A stretch of DNA of 38,631 bases from a virus. Below are positions 6,578 to 13,600 of the stretch, one piece after another. The translations under genes and the position numbers were made by a program. The stretch covers positions 1 to 38,631 of the IMG/VR virus record IMGVR_UViG_3300035704_000397; one strand, written 5' to 3'. The notes beneath the pieces are model-generated. The model was not told the origin of the DNA, made no database searches, and saw nothing but the letters and a program-made list of their open reading frames with translations. Numbering within the stretch: position 1 is the first letter of the stretch; each line of letters opens with the position of its first letter.

Positions 6578-6627
6578 GCAGACGACTCGCCCCGGCCCTA
6601 GGAAAGAGACCGGGGCGAGTCGTCTGC
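6578..6627 (-). terminator. Perfect 18-bp inverted repeat
   Basis: GCAGACGACTCGCCCCGG (6578-6595) pairs perfectly with 6610-6627 across a 14-nt loop. It lies 8 nt beyond the stop of the 6636-7100 gene, the position of a leftward terminator. No T-run follows. Confidence 0.65.
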
Positions 6628-6635
6628 CCCCCTAC

Positions 6636-7100
6636 CTATTCGGTTGGACTTACTGGCGGTGCTTCACCTTGGAGGCACGCCTTGTGGCAGATCGCGTGCT
6701 GGGCCCCGTATTCCTGTCCGGCGCCGTGCGCAGCGAGGTCGGCCGGGGTGGGCCCGATGGCGAGTAGTTGTACTTCCTTCCCGTTGCCGAGCTGCCTGTC
6801 ACACACGATGCATCGTTCGTAGTATGCAGCGTGCGTCTCGGGCAATGGGTCGAATACGGGCCCTAGGCGGGGGTCCACTTCGGGTTTGCGCCAGCGAGCG
6901 AAGACGATGTTCGTCGGCCGGTCCCCGGTGTCGGGGTCCACGGTCAGCCGGTATGGGGCTCCGTCGATTTGCACGGTGAGCATGTTGGTGGATTGGCCGA
7001 ATCGGTCGTCTTCGATGCGGGCGTCGCCTAGTCCACCGCTGATCAGCGCCGAGAGGATGCTCGCGACGGCTTTGACCAACGGGCACCGCTGTGTGGTCAT
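6636..7100 (-). CDS. Hypothetical protein with CxxC-HxxxC pair, 154 aa
   Basis: MTTQRCPLVKAVASILSALISG opens the protein. A beta-rich middle (STNMLTVQIDGAPYRLTVD) is followed by ERCIVCDRQLG and AICHKACLQG, a likely zinc-binding pair. ATG 7100 is preferred over an upstream ATG because GGGGAAAG lies at a usable distance. Proteins with this layout occur in actinophages without a known role. It is isolated between the Lsr2 gene and the hairpin at 6578-6627. Confidence 0.55.
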   Translation of the reverse strand: MTTQRCPLVKAVASILSALISGGLGDARIEDDRFGQSTNMLTVQIDGAPYRLTVDPDTGDRPTNIVFARWRKPEVDPRLGPVFDPLPETHAAYYERCIVCDRQLGNGKEVQLLAIGPTPADLAAHGAGQEYGAQHAICHKACLQGEAPPVSPTE

Positions 7101-7204
7101 TGTTGTTGTCCGCTTTCCCCGAAAAAGTGGGCACGTGGTCATCGGTCGAATCGAGTCAGGTTGTGGTTACCGGTTGTCCCCCTCCCAGTGGTCGTCGATG
7201 TGTT

Positions 7205-7726
7205 TCAGACTCCGATGAACGCGGGCTCCAGCGCGCTGGACTGCTGGTAGGTGTCCGGCTGCGTGTCTTGCTGCTCGCTGTTCTGCTGCTGGCCGTCGTT
7301 GGAAGCTGTGTCGGACCGCTGCTGCTCGGCCATCGCCATGTCGTAGGCGTTGAGGATTTCGTAGGCGATCTGGCCTCGGTCTGAGACGTTGAAACGGGGT
7401 TCGCCGTCGTCGGTGCGCTGCTCGTTGGCCCACCCACGAACCTTGCTGTAGTACTCCCGCTTTTCCCTGGCTTGCTTCGCGGCTTGACCGCGGGGTGGCT
7501 TGGCGACGGGGGCAGCCGCCGCGGTGGTGGGCTTGGCCTTCTTACGGGCGTTGGCGACGTAGTCAGCGAGGAAGTCACGTAGCTCGGTCGCTTGCGGGTC
7601 GCAAAGATCGATTTCGTAGGTGATGCCGTCGATGCCAAACTCCACCGTGGTGATCTTGTCACCCTCGCCGTGGAGGCCTTCGTGTGCAGGCCAGTCACAC
7701 TCGGTGATGACCTGTTGCTTCAACAT
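7205..7726 (-). CDS. lsr2-like: Lsr2-like xenogeneic silencer with Gln-rich tail
   Basis: Lsr2 proteins bridge AT-rich DNA and silence foreign genes. The N-terminal oligomerisation signature is present (TTVEFGIDGITYEIDL, then ATELRDFLADYVANARK), followed by a Lys/Ala/Pro linker and the C-terminal DNA-binding part (SKVRGWANEQ, FNVSDRGQIAYEILNAYDMA). Normal Lsr2 is about 110 aa; this one has 173 residues because of a 45-residue tail rich in Gln, Ser and Asp. The usual RGR hook before the C-terminal helix is not obvious (KPPRGQAAK is the nearest). GAGGAGAAC precedes ATG 7726. It may silence the element or interfere with host Lsr2. Confidence 0.8.
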   Translation of the reverse strand: MLKQQVITECDWPAHEGLHGEGDKITTVEFGIDGITYEIDLCDPQATELRDFLADYVANARKKAKPTTAAAAPVAKPPRGQAAKQAREKREYYSKVRGWANEQRTDDGEPRFNVSDRGQIAYEILNAYDMAMAEQQRSDTASNDGQQQNSEQQDTQPDTYQQSSALEPAFIGV

Positions 7727-7751
7727 GGCTATGTTCTCCTCGAAATGTGAA

Positions 7752-7801
7752 GATCACCTGTGGTGATCGTTTGGAGATGCGGGTACTGCGAACGTCGTTT
7801 A
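7752..7801 (-). promoter_or_regulatory. Operator palindrome and -10-like box upstream of the Lsr2 gene
   Basis: GATCACC-TGT-GGTGATC (7752-7768) is a perfect palindrome 26 nt before ATG 7726. TATAAA on the minus strand (7801-7796) is a good -10. The palindrome would lie in the transcribed leader as a roadblock or autoregulatory operator. Confidence 0.5.
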
Positions 7802-7896
7802 TATCGCAACTGCACGTAACAATTTTCGGCAGAGTGCCCCAGCTCAGAGCCGCTGCCACGGTGGGGCCGTGATCACCACCCCACCGGGGCCGAAGA

Positions 7897-8661
7897 TCAC
7901 CGATTCGGGTCCTCTGTGTCCACTGGTGTCCATCTCTGTGTGATCACGACCCGTTGGCCGATCCAGCTGCCGGACACGTGGGCGCGGATGCGCGCGGCGT
8001 CGGCGTAGCTGTTGGCTTCGGCGACACAAAATGGGTGTTCGGTGGTAGTCGGGCCGGTGAACACCGCGTACTCGACGTCGCGCTCATCCGGGTCGTCGAG
8101 GATCGTTGCATCGACCACCTCATCGGCCGGTGCACATGCATCCATACACCCATCTGTGTGAGTGATACGTATACGGTCACCGCGCGGCGCGTCGCCATCG
8201 GAACGCAAGTCATCGCAACGCAGTAGCCACGGGTTGTCGGGGTGACCGCGGAACACGGTGACACCGGGCCCGACCCGGACCAGCTCGTCGACCGCGTCCC
8301 GAGCGATCCGGGCGGCAGCCTCATCGGTGAGGATCATCGGGCAAGCCCCGATGATCAGATCGGTCAACAGCTGACCATCGACACGAAGCCGGTTTTTGGC
8401 TCCGTCGAGCTGGTCTTGTAAGTCCCTGCGGTGGCTGTGACTGCTGGCCAGCTCGGTGCGCAGCCGCAAGACTTCGTCGCGCTGTTCCCGGCTGCGCACC
8501 CGATTCATGCCGACCTCGGCGCGTAGCCGCTCGATTTCCTCGGTCAATGCCAGGCGTCGTTGTACGCGAGCCTCGAACCCGCCGGAGACCATGGCCAGCT
8601 CATCGCGCAGCACGGCGATCTCCCGGCGCAACGCGTCTGCGGCGGTCTCAGTGGTGATCAT
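7897..8661 (-). CDS. Coiled-coil protein, 254 aa, unknown
   Basis: Residues 5-95 form long charged helices (LRREIAVLRDELAMV, LTEEIERLRAEVG, LQDQLDGAKNRLRVDG) typical of a coiled coil. The C-terminal half is an acidic globular domain (RCDDLRSDGDAPRGDRIRIT, FTGPTTTEHPFCVAEANSYA, WIGQRVVITQRW). Its start overlaps the upstream membrane-protein stop by ATGA. It is the last gene of the operon beginning near 12370. No family recognised. Confidence 0.65.
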   Translation of the reverse strand: MITTETAADALRREIAVLRDELAMVSGGFEARVQRRLALTEEIERLRAEVGMNRVRSREQRDEVLRLRTELASSHSHRRDLQDQLDGAKNRLRVDGQLLTDLIIGACPMILTDEAAARIARDAVDELVRVGPGVTVFRGHPDNPWLLRCDDLRSDGDAPRGDRIRITHTDGCMDACAPADEVVDATILDDPDERDVEYAVFTGPTTTEHPFCVAEANSYADAARIRAHVSGSWIGQRVVITQRWTPVDTEDPNR

Positions 8662-8909
8662 TTTTTGCTCCGGATCCGGATGTCGATGAATGAGCCGACG
8701 AGGAACACGACCAGCGCCGCGAGCCAGCTAGTCGGGACGATCACAGGCCACCACGGGTGGCCCAGCGCGGCGACCAGCCACGCCACCAGCGGTGAGCCGA
8801 ACAGCAGCAGCATGATCGCCAGCAGCATCAGCCCGACCCGCAAATTCGGTGCTTCGGGCTTTGGTTTCGGTGGTGGCGGCCAGTCCCGGCTCAGGTTCGG
8901 GCCGTTCAT
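8658..8909 (-). CDS. Small membrane protein, 83 aa
   Basis: MNGPNLSRDWPPPPKPKPEAP is a proline-rich cytoplasmic start, followed by two hydrophobic segments (VGLMLLAIMLLLFGSPLVAW and VIVPTSWLAALVVFLVGSF) and a basic end DIRIRSKK. ATG 8909 overlaps the upstream stop (ATGA). The gene sits among other membrane or envelope genes (9133-10385), so a membrane-associated complex is possible. Confidence 0.65.
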   Translation of the reverse strand: MNGPNLSRDWPPPPKPKPEAPNLRVGLMLLAIMLLLFGSPLVAWLVAALGHPWWPVIVPTSWLAALVVFLVGSFIDIRIRSKK

Positions 8910-9133
8910 GCCACTGCCCTGTTCACTGCCCGTGCGCGGCGCAGGGCGCCGAGCAAGTCCAGGCCCAGCGTGGAACACGCTTGGACCGCCGCGGTGGGTC
9001 CAGCTTCGGTGCGGGCAGCCCAGCGCAGCACGCAGCACACCGCGCGGTCGTTGGCGTCGTCGCTGATTTCCTCGACTCGTTCCGCGACGTCGCGGACATC
9101 GGTTTTCCCGACGCCATGGCGGAGGTTCCTCAT
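8906..9133 (-). CDS. Hypothetical protein, 75 aa
   Basis: MRNLRHGVGKTDVRDVAERVEE begins a helical, Ala/Arg-rich protein with a CC pair (DRAVCCVLRWAA) and a later cysteine. The start codon overlaps the upstream stop by one base (TAATG). No signal peptide or known domain. Its tight packing in the operon argues that it is real. Confidence 0.55.
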   Translation of the reverse strand: MRNLRHGVGKTDVRDVAERVEEISDDANDRAVCCVLRWAARTEAGPTAAVQACSTLGLDLLGALRRARAVNRAVA

Positions 9134-9471
9134 TAGCGTTCCCCGTCGTTTTTTATCAGCTGGTTGTAGTTCTCGGCGCGTGTTTCTGCGCGGGTGTAGG
9201 CCTCTATTCGGGCGATGATGTCCGCTACGTCGACCAGTTCGGTGTGCGCGTCTTTGCGCAGGACTTTGTTGTGACGTCCCCAGCGGGCGATTAGATAGAC
9301 ACCGATTTCAGCGAGCCCGTCACCGGTGATCTCGACGTGCGGTTCCCACCTCGCGAGCCGGATCGCACGGGCTTTGCGTGCGTCCTTGATAACCACAACC
9401 ACCCAGGCGGTGATGAGCACGAGGCTCATCACCGCCGCGATGGCCAGTAGCGGGTAGATGAGGCCTTTCAC
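9133..9471 (-). CDS. Single-pass membrane protein, 112 aa
   Basis: MKGLIYPLLAIAAVMSLVLI is an N-terminal transmembrane anchor followed by a basic stop-transfer (KDARKARAIRLARWE) and a soluble part, VEITGDGLAEIGVYLIARWG, ending in a helical ADIIARIEAYTRAETRAENY. The start overlaps the SPFH-gene stop (ATGA), so it is probably a membrane partner of that lipoprotein. Confidence 0.65.
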   Translation of the reverse strand: MKGLIYPLLAIAAVMSLVLITAWVVVVIKDARKARAIRLARWEPHVEITGDGLAEIGVYLIARWGRHNKVLRKDAHTELVDVADIIARIEAYTRAETRAENYNQLIKNDGER

Positions 9472-10385
9472 TGACCCGGAACGCTCACGATCGATCCGGT
9501 GGGCACTGGGATCACCTTCACCTGACCGTTACCAACAGCTTTGGCGATGGCCAATTGCAGCTGGTAGGCGGTGTAACCGGCGATACCACCGGGGAAGGTC
9601 GACGCTGCGGACTTGTCGATGTCCGCGGTGGTCTTGCGGATGTTCGCGGCCTGGTTGTTCTCCAGCTCGGTGCGCAGCTGGTCGGGCAGCTCCGGCTTGC
9701 CGAGCTGCACCTGGTTGATGATGAAGTGCCGGGCACCGGTTTTCTGGTCGATGAGGTTCTGCAACTGGGCTTCGACTTGGCGTTGCCATTCCGCCTTGTC
9801 GGCGTTGTTGTTATACAACTGCTCCCAGTTGAAATTCAGCGACGCGTTATTCATCGCGATCGTCAACGGGCCCCCGACATAAAGGCTGACGTCGTCATTC
9901 CAGCCTTCCGGCTGGGGCTCGCCACCATCCGACGCCGCAGCCCCTGTGTGGCGGCCGATGGTGTCGTGGAAACGCTGCGCCAAACCACCGGGCCACTCGT
10001 GGACCAGAATCCGCTTGCCGTTGGCATCGGTGCGGTACTCGCTAAATGGCGTGCAGCTGTCATCCCAGGTGAACGTCACCGACCCGGACACATACAGCTC
10101 GGTCTGGTTCTTGGTGCTGATTTTGATAGGCGGGGCTTCGGCGCCGGGTCCTACCTTGAAATCCCACGTTCTTTGGCCGACTGGGTAGTAGTCGATGGAG
10201 TTGTTGGGCCAGTCGACGTGGCGCACACCAGGGTTGACGCACTGGTCGAAGTTCTGGCTGGAAAACGGGCCACCGGTGTACTCCAGCGCCATCTGGCTGG
10301 GATCCGGGGTGGCGACACTGCACGCGGTGATGGTCGCGAAAGCCACCAGCCCCCCGAGCATGCCCAGAGTCCTACGGGCGTTCAT
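9468..10385 (-). CDS. SPFH/band-7-like lipoprotein, 305 aa
   Basis: MNARRTLGMLGGLVAFATITAC is a lipoprotein signal with the lipobox cysteine in ITACS. A beta-rich domain follows (MALEYTGGPFSSQNFDQC, TWDFKVGPGAEAPPIKISTK, ELYVSGSVTFTWD), then the long helix of SPFH proteins (AEWQRQVEAQLQNLIDQKTG, VQLGKPELPDQLRTELENNQ, AANIRKTTADIDKSA). SPFH proteins oligomerise on membranes, and band-7 proteins occur in many actinophages. Being lipid-anchored outside the membrane is unusual for the family. It overlaps the genes on both sides. Confidence 0.7.
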   Translation of the reverse strand: MNARRTLGMLGGLVAFATITACSVATPDPSQMALEYTGGPFSSQNFDQCVNPGVRHVDWPNNSIDYYPVGQRTWDFKVGPGAEAPPIKISTKNQTELYVSGSVTFTWDDSCTPFSEYRTDANGKRILVHEWPGGLAQRFHDTIGRHTGAAASDGGEPQPEGWNDDVSLYVGGPLTIAMNNASLNFNWEQLYNNNADKAEWQRQVEAQLQNLIDQKTGARHFIINQVQLGKPELPDQLRTELENNQAANIRKTTADIDKSAASTFPGGIAGYTAYQLQLAIAKAVGNGQVKVIPVPTGSIVSVPGQ

Positions 10386-10681
10386 TGCTTTTCCTTTCCC
10401 TTGTTCATGAGTGGGTTGGTCGGCCCAGTGGATTTGGTCGGCGCGGACAACCCTTGGGGTGAATCGGGAATGTCGATCCCGGCAGCGGCCTGGAAAATTT
10501 CGGACAGCTCGGTGATGAACATCCCGGTGACGCTGGTGAGCGCGAGGTGCATCAGCACGTCGGTGTCGTCGCCGGTGCGCAACGCCTGGGCTAGCTCGCT
10601 GGCGCTTTTCGCGAGTGCGTCCGCCTTCACGGCGAATTTTTTGCGCTCACGGTCATTCATGTCAGTGACAAGCACACTCAT
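10382..10681 (-). CDS. Helical protein, 99 aa
   Basis: After MSVLVTDMNDRERKKF the sequence is helical (AVKADALAKSASELAQALRT, HLALTSVTGMFITELSEIFQ) with a disordered Pro/Thr/Ser tail ending NKGKEKQ. ATG 10681 is used; a later ATG (MNDRERKK) is possible. It overlaps the SPFH gene (ATGA) and may be functionally linked to it. No family recognised. Confidence 0.6.
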   Translation of the reverse strand: MSVLVTDMNDRERKKFAVKADALAKSASELAQALRTGDDTDVLMHLALTSVTGMFITELSEIFQAAAGIDIPDSPQGLSAPTKSTGPTNPLMNKGKEKQ

Positions 10682-10699
10682 TTCCCCCTGCTCCTGGTG

Positions 10700-10792
10700 C
10701 TACCAGGTTCTTGAAATGATGTAGATGAACGCGAGGACAAACAGGCAACCCCCGGTGTCTTCTAGCAGCCGGTAAACCTGATCACCGGTCAT
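10700..10792 (-). CDS. Membrane microprotein, 30 aa
   Basis: MTGDQVYRLLEDTGGCLFVLA continues into FIYIISRTW and a TAG stop. A short cytoplasmic head is followed by one hydrophobic helix. ATG 10792 lies inside the end of the upstream gene (11-nt overlap), suggesting translational coupling. A second 30-aa membrane microprotein lies at 27340-27432. Confidence 0.5.
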   Translation of the reverse strand: MTGDQVYRLLEDTGGCLFVLAFIYIISRTW

Positions 10793-11072
10793 CCCGAGCA
10801 TGCTTCACCTGTTTCATGGTCTCGGTGAATCGGGCTCGGTGTTTTTCGGCCGCTTCCCATAACCGCGGGTCGTGTTTGCGACTCCAGCGGTGCCAGGTTT
10901 CGTGGCAATCCGGGCAGGCGTCGAAAAGGACACCGTCGTATACGCCGCGGATCTCGATGGCCAGCGCCCGGTGGTAACGGTGACCGCCGGGCATGATGTG
11001 CTCGGGAATGACTTCACCGAGCAAGTCAGCTCCGCAATGCGGGCAGGTGTCGGAAAGTATTGTGTAACTCAC
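10782..11072 (-). CDS. CxxC/CxxCH zinc protein, HNH-like, 96 aa
   Basis: From GTG 11072 the protein reads MSYTILSDTCPHCGADLLGE, then EHIMPGGHRYHRALAIEIRG, then FDACPDCHETWHRWSRKHDP. Two CxxC pairs flanking a His-rich loop resemble HNH nuclease-like zinc folds, but the canonical HNH catalytic set is not certain. The start overlaps the RuvC-like stop (GTGA), implying a shared job in DNA processing. Confidence 0.6.
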   Translation of the reverse strand: MSYTILSDTCPHCGADLLGEVIPEHIMPGGHRYHRALAIEIRGVYDGVLFDACPDCHETWHRWSRKHDPRLWEAAEKHRARFTETMKQVKHARDDR

Positions 11073-11668
11073 TTTGCCACCACCATCGCAATGGATGGCC
11101 ATTTCACAACGGTGAGAGCACGACCTTGATGACCGCGCACGGAAACTGGCCACCCGAGGCGCTGAGCGCACATCGTGGCCATAGCGAGGGATTCACATTC
11201 GTGATGTCGTTGTTCGTTGGTTGTGCACGGCAGTCCAGGCCACATCGAATGCATTGACTCGACGACGAGTTGTTTGCTGGCCCGGCCGGATTTCGTCGCC
11301 CACTGTTTCAGGGTGCTCGGTGCGACCTCGGCGACCGGGATTGTCCGGTCGGATAGAAGATCGACCAGCAACCACCAAACGTGGGCTCGGTCCCAAGCGT
11401 TGCCGTAATCGGCGTCGAGTGCTGGCCCTTCCATCAGGGCGAGTTCCGCGTGCATCGGTAGAACCAATTCGGCACGGCGGACGACCATTTTGATGCGGGT
11501 TCGGCGGCCGAGAATGAGGGAGCCGCCGGGCGTCGGTCCGGTCTTAATGACGTGGGTGTGCGCTCGACAGCGCTGCCCGTCGAATTCGACTATTCCGATA
11601 CCGGTATGGGAAAGCGCCGAGTCAATACCAATGACTCGAAGTGATGGCACTAACTCGATATCATTCAT
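11069..11668 (-). CDS. RuvC-like Holliday-junction resolvase, 199 aa
   Basis: An RNase H-fold nuclease expected to cut branched DNA. Strand 1 carries VIGIDSALSHTGIGIV with the catalytic Asp near residue 15. The second acidic residue is in LALMEGPALD. VWWLLVDLL and PSTLKQWATKSGRASK match the RuvC helix preceding the third motif. The last motif, HHECESLAMATMCAQRLG, has Glu where the family usually has Asp (DEADAxAxA), which weakens the call slightly. It follows the small genes at 11665-12370 by ATGA overlaps. A RuvB-like gene at 287 could be the motor partner. Confidence 0.75.
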   Translation of the reverse strand: MNDIELVPSLRVIGIDSALSHTGIGIVEFDGQRCRAHTHVIKTGPTPGGSLILGRRTRIKMVVRRAELVLPMHAELALMEGPALDADYGNAWDRAHVWWLLVDLLSDRTIPVAEVAPSTLKQWATKSGRASKQLVVESMHSMWPGLPCTTNEQRHHECESLAMATMCAQRLGWPVSVRGHQGRALTVVKWPSIAMVVAK

Positions 11669-11928
11669 CGAGCACGCACCAACCGTTGTAGCGCTTTAGC
11701 CAAACCCGGCCCGCGCATTACTGCACAACCATTTAGACAACGAACGAATGCGTCAGCGATGTCACCATCACTAGCATTGGACGGAAGCGTAACAGACGCC
11801 GTGCGGACCGTTTCATCGGCCTCCGACAGGGCGACCTGGACCTCGATCACATCGGGCTCGTCAAAATCGAGTGCGGTTTTCGGTAAACCCGGTGGTTCAA
11901 TGCTGGTGATGACGGCGGCATTGCTCAT
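11665..11928 (-). CDS. Hypothetical protein, 87 aa
   Basis: MSNAAVITSIEPPGLPKTAL begins an acidic small protein (FDEPDVIEVQVALSEADETV, TLPSNASDGDIADAFVRCL) ending in a basic helix (KALQRLVRAR). No known domain. ATGA overlaps on both sides place it in the RuvC operon. Confidence 0.55.
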   Translation of the reverse strand: MSNAAVITSIEPPGLPKTALDFDEPDVIEVQVALSEADETVRTASVTLPSNASDGDIADAFVRCLNGCAVMRGPGLAKALQRLVRAR

Positions 11929-12167
11929 TGCATATCCCGAAGCGCTAGGAGCAGAGCCGCTGCCCGGACCGCGGGGTGTGCGGCGATTACGTCTTGTTCA
12001 TCGTCGGTTGGTTTCCGGATATTCGCTGCCACGGTGAAGTCGAATACGGAGACTTCACAGCATCCGCCGCACATCGACGCATCACCGTTTTGGGGGGTGT
12101 CGAATCCCTCGCCAACGGGGGTTTGGTGATCCGACACGGCTTCGCAATAGGGGCAGGTCGTCAGCAT
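11925..12167 (-). CDS. Zinc-ribbon protein, 80 aa
   Basis: MLTTCPYCEAVSDHQTPVGE and MCGGCCEVSVFDFTVAANIR give two cysteine pairs about 28 residues apart, a typical zinc ribbon. A helical tail (DEQDVIAAHPAVRAAALLLA) follows. It overlaps neighbours at both ends. Role unknown, probably nucleic-acid related. Confidence 0.6.
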   Translation of the reverse strand: MLTTCPYCEAVSDHQTPVGEGFDTPQNGDASMCGGCCEVSVFDFTVAANIRKPTDDEQDVIAAHPAVRAAALLLALRDMQ

Positions 12168-12370
12168 TTCGGGTTCTCGACTTTCGGGAGGTCCGCCAGT
12201 CTCAGCCGGGCGTAGTGGGCTGGAACGTTTACGAGTAGCTCACCGGTTTTTTTATTTACGCATAGCTGGCCGGTTGTTGCATGGCAATAGCCACAAGGCT
12301 CGGGGTGGTTCACGGCTAGGGCGCGAAGCTGCTCGAACAGCAGGTCGTGCTTTTTCCCTGCGTCTTTCAC
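12161..12370 (-). CDS. Small CxxC protein, 69 aa, actinophage type
   Basis: After a helical start (KHDLLFEQLRALAVNH) the motif PEPCGYCHATTGQLCVN followed by VPAHYARLRLAD matches the CxxC-x-A-x-x-G-x-x-C...H-x-x-R pattern of a frequent small actinophage protein. GAGGAGAACG directly precedes ATG 12370, and 200 bp of gene-free DNA lie upstream, so this is the first gene of the operon reaching 7897. Confidence 0.65.
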   Translation of the reverse strand: MKDAGKKHDLLFEQLRALAVNHPEPCGYCHATTGQLCVNKKTGELLVNVPAHYARLRLADLPKVENPKC

Positions 12371-12571
12371 CGTTCTCCTCGTTTAATTCGCGCGCGCGTT
12401 CTGTACTTACTGATTAACTTGAGCTCCGAAATAACCACGGACTCAAAGTGATCAGCTCTTTTCGTAGGCAACCCCGCGTCAGCGGGGGCGGCAGCAGGTT
12501 TTGATCTTGGTTTGGTCTTGAGCTGCACCGAGCGCAGCGAGGGTGCAGTTAGGTTGTTGGACCGGGGGGAC
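12371..12571 (-). promoter_or_regulatory. Gene-free region with probable promoter for the 12370 operon
   Basis: This stretch holds no gene. Its right part contains a small GC hairpin (CCCCGC-GTCA-GCGGGG near 12473), suited to ending the 12600 transcript. The part nearest 12370 is unusually AT-rich (TTAATTCG, ACTGATTAACTTGAG on the plus strand) as expected of a promoter, but I cannot fix -35 and -10 boxes. Confidence 0.35.
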
Positions 12572-12633
12572 CGTGACTAACGCGTGACTCACGCGTGACT
12601 CACGCGTGACTAACACGTGAGTCACGCCGTGAC
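12572..12633. repeat. Iteron-like tandem repeats, 11-bp period
   Basis: Units CGCGTGACTAA, CGCGTGACTCA, CGCGTGACTCA and CGCGTGACTAA start at 12570, 12581, 12592 and 12603; an inverted half (CACGTGAGTCA) follows at 12614. The 11-bp spacing keeps units on one helix face. They overlap the end of the 12600-12953 replication-type gene and lie upstream of the next operon, as plasmid or phage origins and repressor arrays often do. Confidence 0.6.
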
Positions 12634-12953
12634 TGTGCGGTCTGACGTGCACGTCTCTGCCTTTCCGCAGTATTTTTTCGCTCCGCAAGCACGCGATCGC
12701 TCGTCGGGTTGTAGAAAGAAAAATCATGCATTTTCCAGCCGCCGTCCTCCGGGATCCACAGTCCGGCGGCCACCAGCCGGGTCGTCTGGGCCACCGATCC
12801 GTAGATAGCGACCAGGTCAGCTGGAATGTGCCCATCGGTGAGGTGCTGGGCGCTGTAGCTGCCACAACGCACCCACAGGCCGATGGCGGAGTTACCAGCA
12901 CGGAGAGTCTTGGGATGCGAGTGGAATTGGTCGTCAATCCGAAACCAGGTCAC
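12600..12953 (-). CDS. Phage-type replication or helicase-loader N-terminal domain, 117 aa
   Basis: MTWFRIDDQFHSHPKTLRAG, then GLWVRCGSYSAQHLTDGHIP, VAQTTRLVAAGLWIPEDGGW and HDFSFYNPTSDRVLAERKN follow the conserved N-terminal winged-helix domain found in many actinophage replication proteins. Full-length relatives, as I recall them, carry a further C-terminal region; here the protein stops at RDSRVSHA inside the 11-bp repeats. The reading frame opening beyond the stop in another phase (VTRESRVSHALVT) suggests a possible frameshift or natural truncation. ATGA overlap with the upstream gene. Confidence 0.65.
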   Translation of the reverse strand: MTWFRIDDQFHSHPKTLRAGNSAIGLWVRCGSYSAQHLTDGHIPADLVAIYGSVAQTTRLVAAGLWIPEDGGWKMHDFSFYNPTSDRVLAERKNTAERQRRARQTAQSRRDSRVSHA

Positions 12954-13201
12954 ACTTGCCGGCCCTCCTCAGTCCAGTTCCACGCGAGCAGTTGCCTTGG
13001 GCTGGCGTCGTCGGGTACCAATCCGGCGAGTACCAGAATCAGGGCCGTTCGCCACAACGGGTGGTCATTTGTGGCTTCCTGGGCAGCGGCTATTGCATCG
13101 AGGATTTCACCGGGATCGCCAGCCCGGACGGCGCCCACCAGTCGTAGTGCGCTCGGCAGGACAGCGTCGCCGAGGAAATGCCCCGTACTAGTGGGCGCCA
13201 T
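12950..13201 (-). CDS. Hypothetical protein, 83 aa
   Basis: MAPTSTGHFLGDAVLPSALR is followed by a helical body (GAVRAGDPGEILDAIAAAQE, WRTALILVLAGLVPDDASPR) ending EEGRQV. It looks like a small all-helical protein and is coupled to the replication-type gene by an ATGA overlap. No family recognised. Confidence 0.55.
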   Translation of the reverse strand: MAPTSTGHFLGDAVLPSALRLVGAVRAGDPGEILDAIAAAQEATNDHPLWRTALILVLAGLVPDDASPRQLLAWNWTEEGRQV

Positions 13202-13210
13202 CTCGTCGGG

Positions 13211-13516
13211 TTAGTCGTCGTCGTCAGCGTCGCCAATGCTGAACAAGTCGGGTTCACCGGTTGGTTTGGCGGGCGGACCTTGCGGGATAATCGAGACGAC
13301 GTCCATTCCGCAGACGTGGCGCAGCTCGCCATCTTTCATGAGGATGTCGCCCTCTTCGCTGCACTTCGTCACGACGGTGTAGACGACTTCGTCACCGATC
13401 GTCGGGGTGACCTCCTCATCGAGACTGTCAATTTTGGATAGGCCCTTGAATTTGACCCGGTAGGCCCCCATTCCGGGGAGTGTTTCGGTCCGTTCGGGGG
13501 CTGTTGCAGTGGCCAT
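13211..13516 (-). CDS. Hypothetical protein, 101 aa, phage-like
   Basis: From ATG 13516 the sequence reads MATATAPERTETLPG, then GAYRVKFKGLSKIDSLDEEV, GDEVVYTVVTKCSEEGDILM and HVCGMDVVSII, a beta-rich domain resembling small phage proteins. It ends in a strongly acidic tail (DADDDD). The acidic tail recalls single-strand-binding partners, but nothing else supports that. GGAAAGG lies 10 nt upstream of the start. It sits between the vWA gene and the replication-type genes. Confidence 0.6.
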   Translation of the reverse strand: MATATAPERTETLPGMGAYRVKFKGLSKIDSLDEEVTPTIGDEVVYTVVTKCSEEGDILMKDGELRHVCGMDVVSIIPQGPPAKPTGEPDLFSIGDADDDD

Positions 13517-13600
13517 GGTGGTGGTGTGCCTTTCCGGGGTGGCGAAACATGAAGGAATAATCGGCATATTCCCGGAAATCGGAGTCTTTCGATTGAGAGG

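Noticed and set aside
12479-12937. Alternative frame overlapping the replication-type gene
   Set aside because: It shares only the repeat-coded stretch; the rest is basic, low-complexity sequence without family features. It is more likely a shadow frame.
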